A DNA stretch of 33,287 bases from Nocardioides sp. (GCF_029937575.1 NZ_JAPYPS010000005.1:103463-136749), one strand, 5' to 3'; shown: positions 14,580-22,510, counted from the stretch's first letter. The notes: generated by a model from the letters alone, not told the origin. Made by a program: numbers and translations.

Positions 14580-15697
14580 GGCGCCACCTGTCCCGGAAAG
14601 CCGAGGACCTCGCCGGTCACCTGGACCAGGACCCGGTCACCGGTCTGCGGGACCGAGTCGGCCGGCGTGCGGGCGGTGAGGATCTCGGGGTGGCCGTCGA
14701 CCTGGACCCGCACGGTGGCGTCGTGACCGAAGAAGCTGGCGTCGATCACGGTGGCCAGCACGCCCGCGGGCGGGGTCTGGCCGTCCCTCTCACCGTCCCT
14801 GGCGCCGCCCGGCTGCTCGGCGCGGGTGACCTCGACCTGCTCGGGACGGATCGCGAGAAGGACCGGCCCGGCGGGGTGCTCGCCCTTGAGCGGCAGCGGT
14901 CCCACCAGGCAGGAGGCGGTGCCGCCGCCGTTGGTCGTCCCCGGCACCACGGCGGCGTGCCCGAGGAACGTCGCCACCGCGGCATCCGCAGGCTCGAGGT
15001 AGACCCCGAGCGGGGTGTCGACCTGCAGGAAGCGGCCCTGCGCCATCACCGCGACCTGGTCGGCCAGGGAGAGCGCCTCGCCCTGGTCGTGGGTGACCAG
15101 CAGGGCTGCCGCCCCCGCGGCGCGCAGGGCGCGGACCACAGCACGACCGGTCTCCTCCCGCAGTCCCGCGTCCAGGGAGGAGAAGGGCTCGTCGAGCAGG
15201 ACCAGGTCGGGCCCCGGAGCCAGCGCCCGCGCCACCGCCACGCGCTGCTGCTGACCGCCGGACAGCTCGTGGGGCTGGCGCGTGGCGAGGTGGTGGGGCA
15301 GCTCGACCAGGTCGAGCATGGCCGCCACCCGGTCGTGCGCCTGCCTCCCACGGCGCCCCGAGCGCTGCGCGCGGACCGCTCGGGAGAGGCCGAAGGCGAT
15401 GTTGGCGGCGACGTCGAGGTGCGGGAACAGCGCGCCCTCCTGGGGCACGTAGCCGATGCTCCGGTGCCGTGGTGGGACCGAGCGGGCGCCGCCACCGGTC
15501 ACCGTGCGCCCTCCCAGACGCACTTCGCCTCCGGAGGGCTCGATGAAGCCGGCGATCGTGCGCAGCAGGGTCGACTTGCCGCAACCCGACGAGCCGAGGA
15601 CCGCGGTGACGCCGTCCTCCACGCGCAGGTCGACCCCCTGGAGCACCTGGTGGTCGCCGAAGGAGACGCGCAGACCGAGGACGTCGAGGGCGCTCAC
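14576..15697 (-). CDS. fbpC: Ferric iron ABC transporter ATP-binding protein (FbpC-like)
   Basis: This 373-residue ATPase belongs to a ferric (or related) importer. Walker A is GSSGCGKST (about 35-43), the Q-loop is YVPQEGALFPHL, the signature is LSGGQQQRVAVARALAP, Walker B is LVLLDEPFSSLD, and the H-loop is LLVTHDQGEAL. A C-terminal TOBE-like domain (about 285-370: LLAIRPEQVEVT, VIDASFFGHDATVRVQVDG) is typical of the FbpC/PotA class. It differs from the FepC-like ATPase at 6921, which lacks this domain. The GTG overlaps the permease stop and the stop overlaps the next GTG, both by 4 nt, placing it third of four coupled genes. Confidence 0.92.
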   Translation of the reverse strand: MSALDVLGLRVSFGDHQVLQGVDLRVEDGVTAVLGSSGCGKSTLLRTIAGFIEPSGGEVRLGGRTVTGGGARSVPPRHRSIGYVPQEGALFPHLDVAANIAFGLSRAVRAQRSGRRGRQAHDRVAAMLDLVELPHHLATRQPHELSGGQQQRVAVARALAPGPDLVLLDEPFSSLDAGLREETGRAVVRALRAAGAAALLVTHDQGEALSLADQVAVMAQGRFLQVDTPLGVYLEPADAAVATFLGHAAVVPGTTNGGGTASCLVGPLPLKGEHPAGPVLLAIRPEQVEVTRAEQPGGARDGERDGQTPPAGVLATVIDASFFGHDATVRVQVDGHPEILTARTPADSVPQTGDRVLVQVTGEVLGFPGQVAP

Positions 15698-17160
15698 GAG
15701 CCGTCACCGCCTGACGTGCTGACCCGACCGAGCAACCACGTGGCCGGGACCGAGAGCAGGATCAGGGCCAGGGCGTACGGCGCCGCGGAGCCGTAGGCGA
15801 CCGACGAGGCGTCGGACCAGAACTCCACCGACAGGGTCGAGACCCCGATCGGGGCGAGCAGGAGCGTCGCGGTCAGCTCGGTCGACACGGCGAGCGAGAC
15901 CAGCGCGACGGCGGCCGCGAGGCCCGGGGCGATGAGGGGCAGCGTGACGCGTCGAGCAGCCTCGGACCCGGTGCAGCCGAGTGAGCGGGCGACGTCCTCC
16001 AGGGACGGGGGTGCCAGCTCCAGCGAGGAGCGGACGCTGACCACGGCGCGGGGCAGGAAGAGGATGACGTAGCCGGCGACCAGCACGGGCAACGTCTGGT
16101 AGAGCCCGGGCACGACGCGGATGGAGATCGTCACCAGGGCCAGGCCCACGACGATGCCCGGCATCGCACTGGCCGTGTAGGTGCTGCGCTCCACCAAGGT
16201 CGTGACCGCGCTGCGGTGGCGCACCGAGAGCCAGGCGACCGGCAGGGCGGCCAGGCAGGCGACCAGTCCGGCGACGACGGAGAGCCCGACGGTGGTGGTG
16301 GCGGCGGTGACGAGCTGACCGGCGTCGAAGGTCGTCGACGTCCCGCGGACGAGCCAGCGGGCGAGGCTGAGCAGCGGGACCCCGAGGGCGAGCAGCACGA
16401 GGACGCCCAGACCGCCGTAGGCCAGCGGAGCGCGGCGACCCAGGCGGACGCGGGACGGGCGGCGGGCAGCACCCGCGCCGACCTTGGAGTGGCGCCGCCG
16501 TCCACGGGCGAGCAGCTCGACGCCGAGCAGCAGCAGGCAGAAGGTGACGAGCACGAGCGCCAGCAGGGTCGCCGCCGAGCCGGTGAAGGAGGTGCCGTAC
16601 TGCTGCAGGATCGCGGTCGTCAGCGTCGGGTAGTTGAGCAGCTGCAGGGCGCCGTACTCGGCCAGCAGGTGCAGCCCGACCAGCAGCGCTCCGCCGAGCA
16701 CGGCGGGGCTGATCGCGGGCAGGACGACGCGGGCGAAGGTCGCACCGGCACTGTGCCCGAGCGACGCACTGACCTCCTCCAGGCCGGGGTCGAGCCGGCG
16801 CAGCGCGGCCACGGTGGGCAGGTAGACCAGCGGGTAGTAGGACAGGCTGACGATCAGGACTGCCCCGGCGAAGCTCTGCACGGCGTACGTCGTGGAGACC
16901 CACCCGTAGCCGTTGACGAAGGCCGGCACGGCCAGCGGGGCGCACATCAGCCCGTGCCACCACCCGCGGGCTCGCAGGTCGGTGCGCTCGACCAGCCAGG
17001 CGGCGCCGACGCCGAGGACGACGCTGAGGGCGACCCCACCGAGCAGGAGTCGGGTGGTGTTCCACAGCAGCTCGCCGATCCGGTCGCGGAAGAGGAAGTC
17101 GGCGGCCTCCCTGCCGCCGTACGACACGCTCGTGACGACGACGTAGACCAGCGGGAGCAC
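15694..17160 (-). CDS. fbpB: Ferric iron ABC transporter permease (FbpB-like), start uncertain
   Basis: This is a fused two-half permease of about 12 membrane helices. It carries two cytoplasmic EAA loops, SASLGHSAGATFARVVLP in the first half and ARSLGCTGSEAARRVTLP in the second, as in FbpB and other two-in-one ferric permeases. The GTG at 17160 is the first conventional start (488 residues), but it falls inside the first helix. The frame stays open upstream. Codons back to 17283 encode a hydrophilic stretch, then APPLLLLAGAAVAAL running into LPLVYVVV, a complete first helix. No ATG, GTG or TTG occurs there. A CTG at 17283-17281 overlaps the fbpA stop as CTGA, the same geometry as the other junctions, and would give 529 residues. 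I report the conventional start and regard the CTG start as more likely. Confidence 0.88.
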   Translation of the reverse strand: MLPLVYVVVTSVSYGGREAADFLFRDRIGELLWNTTRLLLGGVALSVVLGVGAAWLVERTDLRARGWWHGLMCAPLAVPAFVNGYGWVSTTYAVQSFAGAVLIVSLSYYPLVYLPTVAALRRLDPGLEEVSASLGHSAGATFARVVLPAISPAVLGGALLVGLHLLAEYGALQLLNYPTLTTAILQQYGTSFTGSAATLLALVLVTFCLLLLGVELLARGRRRHSKVGAGAARRPSRVRLGRRAPLAYGGLGVLVLLALGVPLLSLARWLVRGTSTTFDAGQLVTAATTTVGLSVVAGLVACLAALPVAWLSVRHRSAVTTLVERSTYTASAMPGIVVGLALVTISIRVVPGLYQTLPVLVAGYVILFLPRAVVSVRSSLELAPPSLEDVARSLGCTGSEAARRVTLPLIAPGLAAAVALVSLAVSTELTATLLLAPIGVSTLSVEFWSDASSVAYGSAAPYALALILLSVPATWLLGRVSTSGGDGS

Positions 17161-17279
17161 GGTCAGCGCTGCGACCGCTGCGCCCGCCAGGAGCAGGAGG
17201 GGCGGAGCCGAGGAGGAGCGCCGGCTGGTGTGCGCCGGCTCGTGGGTGGTCGGGGGAGGAGCGCCGGCGTCCAGCAGGC

Positions 17280-18308
17280 TCAGAGGAAGCCCGCCTCGGT
17301 CATCAGGTCGACCACCGTCTCGCCGTCGAGGTCGGAGACCCCCACGGGCGGGGGCTGGAGCTCGCCGAAGGGCTGGACCGGCGGGGCGAGCTCGACGGCC
17401 GGGTTGAGCGGGTACTCCAGGGCGTAGGAGTCGGCGAGCACCTGCTGGCCGGCCTCGCTGGTGAGGTAGGCGATGAACGTCTCGGCGTCCGGCTTGTTGT
17501 CGCTGGAGGCCAGGATGCCGGCGCCGGAGACGCTGACGAAGGCGCCGGGGTCCTGGTTGCCGAAGAAGTACAGCTCGCTGTTGTCGCTGACCTCGCCGCT
17601 CTCCTGCTGGTCGCGGTACCAGTAGTAGTGGTAGATGATCCCGACCTCGGACTCACCCGCGTCGACCGACTGGAGGACCACGTTGTTGCCGTCGTAGACG
17701 GTGCCGTTGGCCTTGATGCCCGCCAGCCACGCGCGGGTGGCCTCCTCGCCCTCGAGCGCGAGGACGGCCGCGACGATGGCCTGGAAGTCGGCACCGGTCG
17801 GGGAGAAGGAGATGCGACCAGCCCACTCGGGGTCGGCGAGCTCCATGATCGAGTCCGGGAGGTCGGCCTCGTCGACCTGGTCGGTGTTGTAGACCAGCAC
17901 GGTCGAGCGCGCCACGAAGCCGGTCCAGGCCGCCGAGGTCGGGCGGTACTGCTCGGGGATGTCGGCGGTCAGCTCCGGGGAGAGGGTCTCGAAGAGCCCG
18001 GCCCGCTCGACCTGGGCCATCGCCGGGGAGTTCTCGGTGAGGAACACGTCGGCCGGCGACGCGGAGCCCTCGGCGACCAGCTGGGCCGACATCTCCAGGT
18101 CCTTGCCGTTGCGCAGCTGGACCTCGATGCCGGTCTCCTCGGTGAAGTCGGCGGCGAGCTCGTCCAGGAGCTGCTCGTGCTGGGCGTTGTAGACCACGAT
18201 CGACGGACCGTCGTCCCCACCGCAACCGGCGGTGACCAGCGCGGCGGCGAGGGCCAGCGCGAGAGGCAGGGTGAGGGGCGAGCGGGAGAGCAGGGAGGGG
18301 CGCGTCAT
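17280..18308 (-). CDS. fbpA: Ferric iron ABC transporter substrate-binding lipoprotein (FbpA-like)
   Basis: This 342-residue extracytoplasmic iron-binding protein has signal sequence MTRPSLLSRSPLTLPLALAL and lipobox TAGC with Cys 29. The mature protein follows the FbpA/FutA pattern: IVVYNAQHEQLLDELAADFT, GNDV-like ADVFLTENSPAMAQVE, WTGFVARSTVLVYNTDQV, WAGRISFSPTGADFQAIVAA, and IIYHYYWYRDQ with the clustered tyrosines expected to ligate Fe(III). The ATG at 18308 gives a normal lipoprotein signal; the frame extends further upstream, but that part runs through the iron boxes. It heads the operon fbpA-fbpB-fbpC-adenylation/acyltransferase. Two iron boxes lie 27-70 nt upstream, consistent with induction under iron limitation. 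Confidence 0.92.
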   Translation of the reverse strand: MTRPSLLSRSPLTLPLALALAAALVTAGCGGDDGPSIVVYNAQHEQLLDELAADFTEETGIEVQLRNGKDLEMSAQLVAEGSASPADVFLTENSPAMAQVERAGLFETLSPELTADIPEQYRPTSAAWTGFVARSTVLVYNTDQVDEADLPDSIMELADPEWAGRISFSPTGADFQAIVAAVLALEGEEATRAWLAGIKANGTVYDGNNVVLQSVDAGESEVGIIYHYYWYRDQQESGEVSDNSELYFFGNQDPGAFVSVSGAGILASSDNKPDAETFIAYLTSEAGQQVLADSYALEYPLNPAVELAPPVQPFGELQPPPVGVSDLDGETVVDLMTEAGFL

Positions 18309-18334
18309 CGGGTCCGTCCGTCGGCGTGGTGCGG

Positions 18335-18353
18335 TAAGGATTGCCTCACCATA
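18335..18353 (-). promoter_or_regulatory. Iron box 1 of the fbp operon
   Basis: On the + strand this reads TAAGGATTGCCTCACCATA. It contains the core AGGNTTGCCTCACC shared with the box at 772-790 and with the next box. It matches 13-14 of 19 positions of the IdeR/DtxR consensus and is partly palindromic. It is centred 36 nt upstream of the fbpA ATG, a position where a bound repressor would block transcription. Confidence 0.75.
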
Positions 18354-18359
18354 GGGTAT

Positions 18360-18378
18360 TGAGGGTTGCCTCACCCAA
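18360..18378 (-). promoter_or_regulatory. Iron box 2 of the fbp operon
   Basis: On the + strand this reads TGAGGGTTGCCTCACCCAA. It has the same core AGGNTTGCCTCACC, starting 25 bp from the first box, so tandem dimers could bind on similar faces of the helix. It matches about 14 of 19 consensus positions. It lies between fbpA and the divergent PemK-like gene (ATG 18424), so it could in principle affect both. Confidence 0.75.
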
Positions 18379-18411
18379 GTCGCTCACGGGGCGGCGCCGA
18401 TCAGGGTTCCC

Positions 18412-18417
18412 TAGGGT
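18412..18417 (+). promoter_or_regulatory. Putative -10 element of a leaderless PemK-like transcript
   Basis: TAGGGT fits TAnnnT and ends 6 nt before the ATG at 18424. This is the same hexamer and spacing found before the sulfotransferase at 10893. No Shine-Dalgarno sequence precedes the ATG, which supports leaderless translation. No clear -35 is visible. Confidence 0.42.
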
Positions 18418-18423
18418 CGCGTC

Positions 18424-18969
18424 ATGGCCTCGACCTCTCGCACCGCTCACCTCGTCCGCCGCGTCGGCTCTGCCCTGGCCCGCGCGGCCGCCAAGCGCCC
18501 GGTGCGCCGAGCGCCGGCGAGCTCCCAGCGGGACTCCCAGCCGGGCTCCGAGCGGGCGGCGTACCGCGGCGACTTCACCGGCCGCGCCACGATCAGCTAC
18601 GCCCCGCAGGCCGACGGTGACGCCGATCCCGGCGAGGTCATCTGGGCGTGGGTGCCCTACGAGGAGGACCACACCCAGGGCAAGGACCGTCCGGTGCTGG
18701 TCATCGGCCGCGACGGCGGGGACCTGCTCGGGCTGATGCTCACCAGCAAGGACCGCACCTCGCCGGCCCGGCGGCAGGGGCCCGACGAGCGTCCACGGTG
18801 GCACGACCTCGGGACCGGGGACTGGGACCGGCAGCGGCGCCCCAGCGAGGTCCGCCTCGACCGGGTCCTGCGGCTCGCCCCGGACGCCGTACGGCGCGAG
18901 GGCGCTGCGCTGGACCGGGCCCGCTTCGACCAGGTTGCGGCGGCGGTGCGCGAGACCCTCGACTGGTAG
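18424..18969 (+). CDS. PemK/MazF-like protein
   Basis: This 181-residue protein has a C-terminal PemK/MazF-like domain (about 75-181): PGEVIWAWVPYEEDHTQGKD, then RPVLVIGRDGGDLLGLMLTS, and a later WHDLGTGDWDRQRRPSEVRL with the VRLDRVLRL strand. The N-terminal 60 residues are basic and low in complexity. MazF relatives are RNA endoribonuclease toxins normally preceded by a small antitoxin gene. No antitoxin is present upstream: the upstream side is the divergent fbp promoter. It may therefore be a domesticated or non-toxic member. The next gene starts 16 nt downstream. The ATG at 18424 has no ribosome site, but a TAGGGT element 6 nt before it suggests leaderless expression. Confidence 0.8.
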   Translation: MASTSRTAHLVRRVGSALARAAAKRPVRRAPASSQRDSQPGSERAAYRGDFTGRATISYAPQADGDADPGEVIWAWVPYEEDHTQGKDRPVLVIGRDGGDLLGLMLTSKDRTSPARRQGPDERPRWHDLGTGDWDRQRRPSEVRLDRVLRLAPDAVRREGAALDRARFDQVAAAVRETLDW

Positions 18970-18985
18970 GCGGCATGCTGGACCC

Positions 18986-19414
18986 ATGCGATTCAGCGAG
19001 CACGAGCTCACCGCTGCGCTGCACGGCGCGGCCAAGTCGGTGCTGGGCGCCCAGCGCAGGGTGCGACGGGGTCAGGACGTGGACGAGGTGTGGGAGTCGA
19101 TGGACCGCCTCGAACGGTTCCGGCTCCTCGACGGCCTGGGCGGGCAGGTGCTGCCCGTGCTGGTCGCCCTCCCCGACGTCGAGGTCGCCGTCGGCACCCG
19201 CCCGTCGTACGACGACGAGGTGATCGCCGAGGTCGTCGCCGGGCTGCTGGGCGACGGCGTCGGAGGCCGGCTCAAGCGCGCGGTGGTGGTCAAGGGCCGC
19301 ACCGCGCTGGTCCAGATCGCGCTCGCCTCGGTGCCCCCACGTCGTGACCCCGACGCCCTGCTCCACAACGACGACGACCTGCCCGAGGTGCCCGACTCCC
19401 CCGAGGGGCTCTGA
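18986..19414 (+). CDS. Conserved actinobacterial-type protein of unknown function
   Basis: I do not recognise a named family in this 142-residue soluble protein. It is helical at the start (FSEHELTAALHGAAKSVLGA), has a central SMDRLERFRLLDGLGGQVLP stretch, then mixed alpha/beta sequence, and an acidic tail (HNDDDLPEVPDSPEGL). It has no signal peptide or membrane helix. The ATG at 18986 lies 16 nt after the PemK-like stop and its own stop is 4 nt before the next GTG, so the three genes are probably co-transcribed. CATGCT ends 6 nt before the ATG and could also serve as a -10 element. A link to the PemK-like protein is possible but only positional. Confidence 0.72.
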   Translation: MRFSEHELTAALHGAAKSVLGAQRRVRRGQDVDEVWESMDRLERFRLLDGLGGQVLPVLVALPDVEVAVGTRPSYDDEVIAEVVAGLLGDGVGGRLKRAVVVKGRTALVQIALASVPPRRDPDALLHNDDDLPEVPDSPEGL

Positions 19415-19418
19415 AGCG

Positions 19419-20435
19419 GTGCGCGCCGTCCTCGTCACCGAGTTCGGGGTGCAGCCGACGCTCGAGGAGGTGCCGGACCCGGCCTGCCCGGGCGACGGGG
19501 TCGTGGTCGCCGTCGAGGCGACCGGTCTGTGCCGCAGCGACTGGCACGGCTGGCAGGGACACGACGACGGCATCGCGCTGCCGCACGTGCCCGGCCACGA
19601 GCTGGCGGGCAGGGTCGTCGAGGTCGGCGCGGGCGTCCGCGACTGGAAGGCCGGGGACCGCGTCACCACCCCCTTCGTGCTGGCGTGCGGCGCGTGCCGC
19701 TCGTGCGGCCGGGGTGACGGACAGGTCTGCGAGGCCCAGCTGCAGCCCGGGTTCACGCAGTGGGGCTCCTTCGCCGAGTACGTCGCGCTGCCGCGCGCCG
19801 CGCTCAACCTGGTGCGGGTGCCCGACGAGGTCTCCGCCGACGTCGCAGCCGGGCTCGGGTGTCGCTTCGCCACGGCGTACCGGGCCGTCGCGGACGTCGC
19901 CCGCGTCAAGGCCGGCGAGACGGTCGTGGTGCACGGGTGCGGCGGGGTGGGGCTGGCCGCGGTGATGGTGGCGGTGTCGTTGGGCGCCCGGGTGCTGGCC
20001 GTGGACCCGTCGTCCGAGTCACGCCGACTGGCCGCCGAGCTCGGAGCGAGCGTCGTACCGCCCGGCGAGGGCGTCGGCGACGCCGACGTGTCCCTCGACT
20101 GCTTCGGGAGCCGCGCCACCCTGGCGGCATCCGTGGCATGCCTGCGCCCGCGCGGGCGGCACGTGCAGGTGGGTCTGCTCGGTGGCGCCGACGCGCATCC
20201 CGCCGTGGACATGGGCCGCGTCGTGGGTCGGGAGCTCCGGCTGCTCGGCAGCCACGGGATGGCGGCGTCGGACTACCCCGCGATGCTCGCGCACGTCGCC
20301 GAGGGCACCCTCGCGCCCCAGCGCCTGCTCCGGGATCGGATCGGTCTGGCGCAGGCACCGGCCCGTCTGGTGGCGCTCGGCGAGCCCGGTGCCGGGGCCG
20401 GCGGCGTGACCGTCATCCGCCCCGATCTGCGCTGA
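19419..20435 (+). CDS. Zinc-dependent alcohol dehydrogenase (MDR superfamily)
   Basis: This 338-residue NAD(P)-dependent oxidoreductase belongs to the medium-chain dehydrogenase family. The catalytic zinc site is GLCRSDWH (Cys 38) with [13 protein letters not shown]. The structural zinc lobe is [15 protein letters not shown], with four Cys in the usual C-x2-C-x2-C-x7-C spacing. The Rossmann dinucleotide loop is [11 protein letters not shown], followed by [14 protein letters not shown] with the adenosine-binding Asp that favours NAD. The GTG at 19419 is 4 nt after the upstream stop and gives the normal MDR N-terminus [10 protein letters not shown]. The substrate is not determinable; the [10 protein letters not shown] and [16 protein letters not shown] segments resemble bacterial zinc-type secondary/allylic alcohol dehydrogenases. 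Confidence 0.9.
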   Translation: MRAVLVTEFGVQPTLEEVPDPACPGDGVVVAVEATGLCRSDWHGWQGHDDGIALPHVPGHELAGRVVEVGAGVRDWKAGDRVTTPFVLACGACRSCGRGDGQVCEAQLQPGFTQWGSFAEYVALPRAALNLVRVPDEVSADVAAGLGCRFATAYRAVADVARVKAGETVVVHGCGGVGLAAVMVAVSLGARVLAVDPSSESRRLAAELGASVVPPGEGVGDADVSLDCFGSRATLAASVACLRPRGRHVQVGLLGGADAHPAVDMGRVVGRELRLLGSHGMAASDYPAMLAHVAEGTLAPQRLLRDRIGLAQAPARLVALGEPGAGAGGVTVIRPDLR

Positions 20436-20480
20436 CCTGCCGCGGGTCCGCGCCAGGTCGACCCGAGGTGGCCCTGAGAA

Positions 20481-20536
20481 TTGGACGGTTTCACCCCTGG
20501 ATGGGGAATCGCCTGGCGTGGTGGACGGTTCAACCA
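20481..20536 (+). promoter_or_regulatory. Spaced direct repeats upstream of the second alcohol dehydrogenase
   Basis: TGGACGGTTTCACCCC (20482-20497) and TGGACGGTTCAACCAC (20522-20537) are near-identical direct repeats 40 bp apart. The second contains the palindrome GGTTCAACC. They lie in the 104-nt gap before the ATG at 20540 and could bind a regulator as two half-turn-aligned sites. No promoter hexamer is clear. Confidence 0.35.
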
Positions 20537-20539
20537 CCC

Positions 20540-21595
20540 ATGCGCACCGCGACCGCCTATGCCACCCCGTCCGCCAAGGCCCCGTTCGAGAAGACCACCA
20601 TCCAGCGTCGCGACCTCGGGCCGCGCGACGTCCTGATCAAGATCCACTTCGCCGGCATCTGCCACTCCGACATCCACACCGGTCGCAACGAGTGGGGCGA
20701 GGCCAACTTCCCCTTCGTGCCCGGTCACGAGATCGCCGGCACCGTCGAGGAGGTCGGCTCGGAGGTCGACAAGTACTCCGTCGACGACCGCGTCGGTGTC
20801 GGCTGCATGGTCGACTCCTGCCGCGAGTGCACGAGCTGCCTGGCCGGCCAGGAGCAGTACTGCCTCAAGGGCATGACCGGCACCTACGGCTCGATCGGTG
20901 CTGACGGCCGGCCCACCGACGGCGGCTACAGCTCCCACATCGTCGTCGACCAGGACTTCGTCGTCGGCATCCCCGAGGGCATCGACCTCGACAAGGCGGC
21001 ACCGCTGCTGTGCGCCGGGATCACCGTCTTCTCGCCCCTCAAGCACTGGGGCGCCGGCCCCGGCTCCAAGGTCGCGGTCGTCGGCATGGGTGGGCTCGGG
21101 CACCTGGCCGTCAAGATCGCCCACGCCCTCGGCGCGGAGGTCACCGTCCTCTCGCAGAGCCTGTCCAAGCAGGAGGACGGCGCGAAGTTCGGCGCCGACC
21201 ACTACCTCGCGACCAGCGACGACGCGACGTTCGAGGAGCTCGCCGGCTCCTTCGACCTGATCATCAACACGGTCTCCGCCTCTCTCCCGATGGGGAAGTT
21301 CCTCTCGCTCCTCTCGCTCGACGGCACCCTCGTCAGCGTCGGGGCACCCTCCGAGCCTCTCGAGGTGCCGGCGTTCGCGCTGATCGGCGGGCGCAAGAGC
21401 TGGGCGGGATCGATGATCGGCGGCATCGCCGAGACCCAGGAGATGCTCGACTTCTGCGCCGAGCACCACATCACCGCCGAGATCGAGCTGATCAGCGGTG
21501 ACGACATCGGCGACCAGATCGACGCGGCCTGGGACCGGGTGGTCGACTCCGACGTCCGCTACCGCTTCGTCATCGACACGGGGAGCTTCGCCTGA
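20540..21595 (+). CDS. NADP-dependent zinc alcohol dehydrogenase, cinnamyl-alcohol/YahK type
   Basis: This 351-residue aldehyde reductase is of the cinnamyl alcohol dehydrogenase group, which reduces a wide range of aldehydes with NADPH. The catalytic zinc site is [14 protein letters not shown] with [13 protein letters not shown]. The structural zinc lobe is [15 protein letters not shown]. The coenzyme loop is [18 protein letters not shown], and [16 protein letters not shown] is the expected NADP-favouring segment. [14 protein letters not shown] and [16 protein letters not shown] are family blocks. The ATG at 20540 follows paired direct repeats. Its stop shares a base with the next start (TGATG), so the aldo/keto reductase is translationally coupled, and both probably handle aldehydes or ketones. 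Confidence 0.93.
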   Translation: MRTATAYATPSAKAPFEKTTIQRRDLGPRDVLIKIHFAGICHSDIHTGRNEWGEANFPFVPGHEIAGTVEEVGSEVDKYSVDDRVGVGCMVDSCRECTSCLAGQEQYCLKGMTGTYGSIGADGRPTDGGYSSHIVVDQDFVVGIPEGIDLDKAAPLLCAGITVFSPLKHWGAGPGSKVAVVGMGGLGHLAVKIAHALGAEVTVLSQSLSKQEDGAKFGADHYLATSDDATFEELAGSFDLIINTVSASLPMGKFLSLLSLDGTLVSVGAPSEPLEVPAFALIGGRKSWAGSMIGGIAETQEMLDFCAEHHITAEIELISGDDIGDQIDAAWDRVVDSDVRYRFVIDTGSFA

Positions 21596-22473
21596 TGAGG
21601 ACACGACTGCTCGGCTCCGCCGGGTCCACCGAGGTCGGCGCGATCGGCCTGGGCCTGATGACCTTCGACCAGAGCGGGAGCCAGCCGCGCGAGCAGCTGC
21701 TCGCAACCGTGCGGGCAGCCCTGGACGCCGGGGTGACGCTCTTCGACTCCGCCGACGCCTACGGGCCGGGTGAGGAGAAGGGCGTCGACGCCCAGGGCGA
21801 GAACGAGCGCCTGATCGCCGGCCTGCTCGACGAGCTCGGCGTGCGGGACCAGGTGCTGCTGGCCACCAAGGGCGGCCACGTGCGCACCGACGGTGGCGGC
21901 TGGGACGTCGACAGCTCCGCGGCCCACCTGCACCACGCCGTCGACGCCAGCCTCGGCCGACTCGGGGTGGAGCAGATCGCGCTGTGGCAGCACCATCGCC
22001 CCGACCCGAAGGTGCCCTATGCCGAGGTGATCGGCACCCTCAAGGAGATCGCCGACTCGGGCAAGGTCGCCCGCGTGGGCCTCTCCAACGCCGACCCGGA
22101 GCAGATCCGCGCGGCCCACCACGTGCTCGGCGACGCGCTGGTCAGCGTGCAGAACCAGTTCTCGCCCGCCTTCCGCAGCAGTGCCCCGGAGATCGAGGTC
22201 TGCGACGAGCTGGGCCTCGCCTTCCTGCCGTGGAGCCCGCTCGGCGGACTGGGCAGCGCCAAGGAGCTGGCCGAGAAGCACCCGGCCTTCGCGTCGGTCG
22301 CCGCGGCGCGCGGGGTCAGCGCCCAGCAGGTCGCCCTGGCCTGGGAGCTCGCCCAGTCGCCGTACGTCATCCCGATCCCGGGCGCCAAGCGGCCGGAGTC
22401 CATCACCGACTCGGCCGCCGCGGCCGAGATCGAGCTCACCGACGAGGAGCTGGCGGCGCTGGACGCGAGCTGA
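21595..22473 (+). CDS. Aldo/keto reductase
   Basis: This is a 292-residue NADPH-dependent TIM-barrel oxidoreductase. The catalytic tetrad is visible: Asp 51 and Tyr 56 in TLFDSADAYGPG, Lys in VLLATKGGHV, and His in LWQHHRPDPKVP. SVQNQFSPAFRS and FLPWSPLGGLGS are typical strand 6/7 blocks. The C-terminal IPGAKRPESITDSAAAAEIE contains the cofactor-binding segment of the YajO/Tas-like group. It overlaps the dehydrogenase stop by one base. It ends 37 nt from the convergent P450 gene. The physiological carbonyl substrate is unknown. Confidence 0.92.
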   Translation: MRTRLLGSAGSTEVGAIGLGLMTFDQSGSQPREQLLATVRAALDAGVTLFDSADAYGPGEEKGVDAQGENERLIAGLLDELGVRDQVLLATKGGHVRTDGGGWDVDSSAAHLHHAVDASLGRLGVEQIALWQHHRPDPKVPYAEVIGTLKEIADSGKVARVGLSNADPEQIRAAHHVLGDALVSVQNQFSPAFRSSAPEIEVCDELGLAFLPWSPLGGLGSAKELAEKHPAFASVAAARGVSAQQVALAWELAQSPYVIPIPGAKRPESITDSAAAAEIELTDEELAALDAS

Positions 22474-22510
22474 CGACTTCCCCCCGGCAGCCCGACCGCC
22501 AGCCGCCCGC

